A stretch of 7,646 nucleotides of DNA, taken from positions 1 to 7,646 of the forward strand of contig DATAWZ010000207.1 of NCBI GenBank assembly GCA_036266975.1, written 5' to 3'. Positions 5,324 to 7,646 of the stretch are shown here, piece by piece. The notes beneath the pieces were generated by a model. The model was given only the letters and a program-made list of their open reading frames with translations. It was not told where the DNA came from and ran no database searches. This DNA comes from DATAWZ01 sp036266975. Its GTDB lineage: Bacteria > Actinomycetota > Thermoleophilia > Solirubrobacterales > Solirubrobacteraceae. Every line of letters begins with the position of its first letter. Positions within the stretch are counted from its first letter, which is position 1. Position numbers and translations under genes: made by a program.

Positions 5324-6457
5324 CTACGCCGCCGCCGCGACCGCCGGCACCGGGACGTCCGGCGACTTCGCCGCCGCCGCCGCAAGGATCAGCGGCCCCA
5401 GGCGGCGGCGATCGGCGGGGTCGGCGGCCGCGAGCGCGTCGAAGGCGTCGAGCAGGCCGCGGATCGCGGCGAACACCGGCGCGTCGTCGATCTCGTCGGG
5501 GACATCGCACGACAGCCGCGCGAGCGCGAGCATCTCCGGGCCGGCCTCGTTGCCGCGCATCGTCGCGATCGCGCCGAGCATCAGGAAGGCCGACACGCGG
5601 TCGAGCAGGATGTGCGGGGCCTGCTCGCGCTCGCCGACCGGCGGCCCGCACGACTGCAGCGGCTCGCCGGCGGCGATCCGCAGCGACTGCTCGGCGCCGA
5701 TGCAGCGGATCTGCTCGGGGGACAGGCCGGCCTGTAGCGCCGCGCGCAGCTGGAAGGCGGCCGAGCCCGCGGGGGCGCCGTAGGGCGCGTCGGAGGCGAA
5801 AAGGATCTGGCCGGGGGGCACGAGCGAGAACAGCGTCAGCAGGTCGGCCGGCATCCACCAGGCGGTGTCGAAGAGCAGGTTGGGGTGCTCGGGCGCGACG
5901 TGCCAGAGCCAGGACAGGTCGCAGATCCCGGCGTGGGCGAGGATCATCCGCGCCTCGGGGAAGGCGCCGGCGAGCTGGACGGCGTGCTCGCCCAGCGCGG
6001 GAATCCCCCGGCCGGCGTGCACGAGGATCGGCAGCCGGCGCTCGTGGGCGAGCGCCGCGAGCGAGCGCACCTGGGGGTGGTCGAGGGTGAACTGCTCGGC
6101 CCGGGGGTGCAGCTTGATCCCGCGCGCGCCGGCGTCCAGGCAGCGCTCGGCCTCGACGAGCGCGCCGTCGTGGGGGTTGACCCGGCAGAACGGGACGAGC
6201 CGGTCGCCATCGGTCTCGCGCGCGACCTCGAGCACCATGTCGTTGGCCGGTGGATAGCCGTCGGGCTCGTGCATCGGGAACACGAACGCCCCGCGCGCGC
6301 CGGCCTGGTCGAGCACGGCGAGCAGCTCCGGCGGCGTTTGCCTCATCCCGTCGGGGTCGTTCTGGCCGAGGTGCGTGTGTGCGTCGAAGAGCTCCAGATC
6401 GGGGATCTGGGCGCGCACGATCTCGGTCCAGGGAGCAAACACCGTTGCGATGTCCAT
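5324..6457 (-). CDS. Amidohydrolase-2 family metal-dependent hydrolase/decarboxylase with C-terminal extension
   Basis: A 377-residue TIM-barrel metalloenzyme of the amidohydrolase-related (amidohydro_2) group, which includes ACMSD-like decarboxylases and lactone or amide hydrolases. The metal and catalytic residues are in order: HxH (H27, H29 in FDAHTHLG), H117 next to K115 (GIKLHP), H147 (LVHAG), H175 (LAHAG) and D223 (FASDAPYG). The barrel closes near residue 265. About 110 further residues follow, mostly helical with an Ala-rich end, which is longer than usual for the family. ATG 6457 is supported by AGGA 7 nt upstream on the minus strand. It is divergent from coaX, with 33 bp between starts, and convergent with the alpha/beta hydrolase. 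Co-regulation with that hydrolase is unclear because the two are on opposite strands. No signal peptide. Substrate cannot be assigned. Confidence 0.9.
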   Translation of the reverse strand: MDIATVFAPWTEIVRAQIPDLELFDAHTHLGQNDPDGMRQTPPELLAVLDQAGARGAFVFPMHEPDGYPPANDMVLEVARETDGDRLVPFCRVNPHDGALVEAERCLDAGARGIKLHPRAEQFTLDHPQVRSLAALAHERRLPILVHAGRGIPALGEHAVQLAGAFPEARMILAHAGICDLSWLWHVAPEHPNLLFDTAWWMPADLLTLFSLVPPGQILFASDAPYGAPAGSAAFQLRAALQAGLSPEQIRCIGAEQSLRIAAGEPLQSCGPPVGEREQAPHILLDRVSAFLMLGAIATMRGNEAGPEMLALARLSCDVPDEIDDAPVFAAIRGLLDAFDALAAADPADRRRLGPLILAAAAAKSPDVPVPAVAAAA

Positions 6458-6464
6458 GCCGGAG

Positions 6465-6468
6465 TCCT
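6465..6468 (-). promoter_or_regulatory. Shine-Dalgarno sequence of the amidohydrolase gene
   Basis: On the minus strand AGGA is followed by 7 nt and then ATG 6457. This is a modest SD, but correctly placed, and it supports that start. Confidence 0.55.
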
Positions 6469-6477
6469 AGCACGCGA

Positions 6478-6483
6478 AATAAT
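6478..6483 (+). promoter_or_regulatory. Candidate -10 element for leaderless coaX
   Basis: AATAAT matches TATAAT at five of six positions and is the main A/T run in a GC-rich setting. It ends 7 nt before GTG 6491 (spacer gggagcc), so the transcript would start at or beside the GTG. It would exclude ATG 6482, which lies inside the hexamer. The GGAG at 6485-6488 is only 2 nt from the GTG, too close to act as an SD. Confidence 0.5.
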
Positions 6484-6490
6484 GGGAGCC

Positions 6491-7255
<765 letters not shown>

Positions 7256-7262
7256 GGCGCGG

Positions 7263-7268
7263 CACAAT
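7263..7268 (+). promoter_or_regulatory. Candidate -10 element for leaderless dus
   Basis: CACAAT matches TATAAT at four of six positions and ends 6 nt before ATG 7275 (spacer gggcgc). No SD is seen before this gene. The layout parallels those of folB, folK and coaX. Confidence 0.4.
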
Positions 7269-7274
7269 GGGCGC

Positions 7275-7646
7275 ATGCCCGCCCTGACCGACCCCTTCGA
7301 GCTCGCCGGCCACCGCATCGCCAACCGCGTGCTGCTCGCGCCGCTGGCCGGCATCGGCAACTGGTTCGTGCGGCTGCAGGCCCAGCGCTACGGCGCGGGC
7401 CTGGCCTTCTCGGAGATGGTCTCGAGCTTCGCGGTGCACCATCGCTCCGAGCGCACCTGGCGTGAGCTGCTGCGCATCCACCCCGACGAGCGCCTGGTGG
7501 CGATCCAGCTCTTCGGCCACGACCCCGACGTGATGCGCTCGGCCGCCGCCCACGTCGCCTCGGTGGGCGCGGACGTGATCGACCTGAACATGGGCTGCCC
7601 GGTGCCCAAGGTGTGCAAGACCGGCGCCGGCGCCGCGCTGCTCGGC
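7275..7646 (+). CDS. dus: tRNA-dihydrouridine synthase, DusB-like, 5' part (runs off the window)
   Basis: The frame is open from ATG 7275 to the window end (124 codons). Dus enzymes are FMN-dependent and reduce uridine to dihydrouridine in tRNA D-loops. Visible parts are the first barrel strand LAPLAGIGNWFVR, which corresponds to the usual FMN-binding LAPMAGVTDxxFR, then SEMVSS, VAIQLFGHDP, and VIDLNMGCPVPKVCKTGAGAALL. That last segment holds the catalytic general-acid Cys108 (bases 7596-7598) and is most like DusB. GIGNW in place of GVTD is a noticeable departure in the FMN loop. The other nearby ATG (7267) is out of frame and reads only six codons, so 7275 is the start. There is no SD, and a -10-like CACAAT sits 6 nt upstream. 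The C-terminal tRNA-binding helical domain is outside the window. Confidence 0.92.
   Translation, partial: MPALTDPFELAGHRIANRVLLAPLAGIGNWFVRLQAQRYGAGLAFSEMVSSFAVHHRSERTWRELLRIHPDERLVAIQLFGHDPDVMRSAAAHVASVGADVIDLNMGCPVPKVCKTGAGAALLG

Noticed and set aside
5885..6490. Upstream extension of the coaX frame, antisense to the amidohydrolase
   Set aside because: The added region has no CoaX homology and lies opposite a secure gene; the family start is at MLLVVDVGNT.

Overview
The window is a very GC-rich, densely packed bacterial segment. Third codon positions are almost all G or C, intergenic gaps are mostly under 75 bp, and GTG starts occur. Gene order (ftsH, then folP-folB-folK, then coaX and a dus gene) and protein style point to a high-GC actinobacterium. 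The order and the secreted Thr/Gly-linker protein would fit Thermoleophilia/Solirubrobacterales best. That placement is an inference from memory of families and synteny; nothing was searched.

Layout. (1) 1-993: the 3' part of ftsH (AAA lid plus M41 zinc protease). (2) 1036-3785: a folate block, folP (dihydropteroate synthase), folB (dihydroneopterin aldolase) and folK (HPPK). It is interrupted between folB and folK by a secreted cupredoxin-like gene whose copper ligands look lost. (3) 3765-6457: an accessory module that is probably inserted between the folate genes and coaX. It has a TetR-type repressor (minus), a divergent alpha/beta hydrolase (plus) with an Asp-type nucleophile, and an amidohydrolase-2 family metal hydrolase (minus). 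(4) 6491-7646: coaX (type III pantothenate kinase) and the 5' part of a DusB-like tRNA-dihydrouridine synthase, cut by the window end.

How the genes relate. FolB, FolK and FolP catalyse consecutive steps from dihydroneopterin to dihydropteroate. CoaX starts CoA synthesis, Dus modifies tRNA, and FtsH is membrane protein quality control, so these are housekeeping genes. The tetR/hydrolase pair is a classic divergent regulator-target arrangement. Its AT-rich 62-bp spacer holds two similar 13-bp palindromic sites covering the likely -35 and -10 of the hydrolase promoter.

The most interesting signal is small-scale. Four housekeeping starts (folB, folK, coaX, dus) lack a Shine-Dalgarno sequence and instead have a -10-like hexamer ending 6-7 nt before the start codon, as expected for leaderless mRNAs. 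Three other genes (the cupredoxin-like protein, the alpha/beta hydrolase and the amidohydrolase) have recognisable SD sequences. I see no CRISPR array, tRNA, rRNA, insertion sequence or phage gene, and no clear case for a new defence or mobile system. No stretch over 300 bases lacks a gene.
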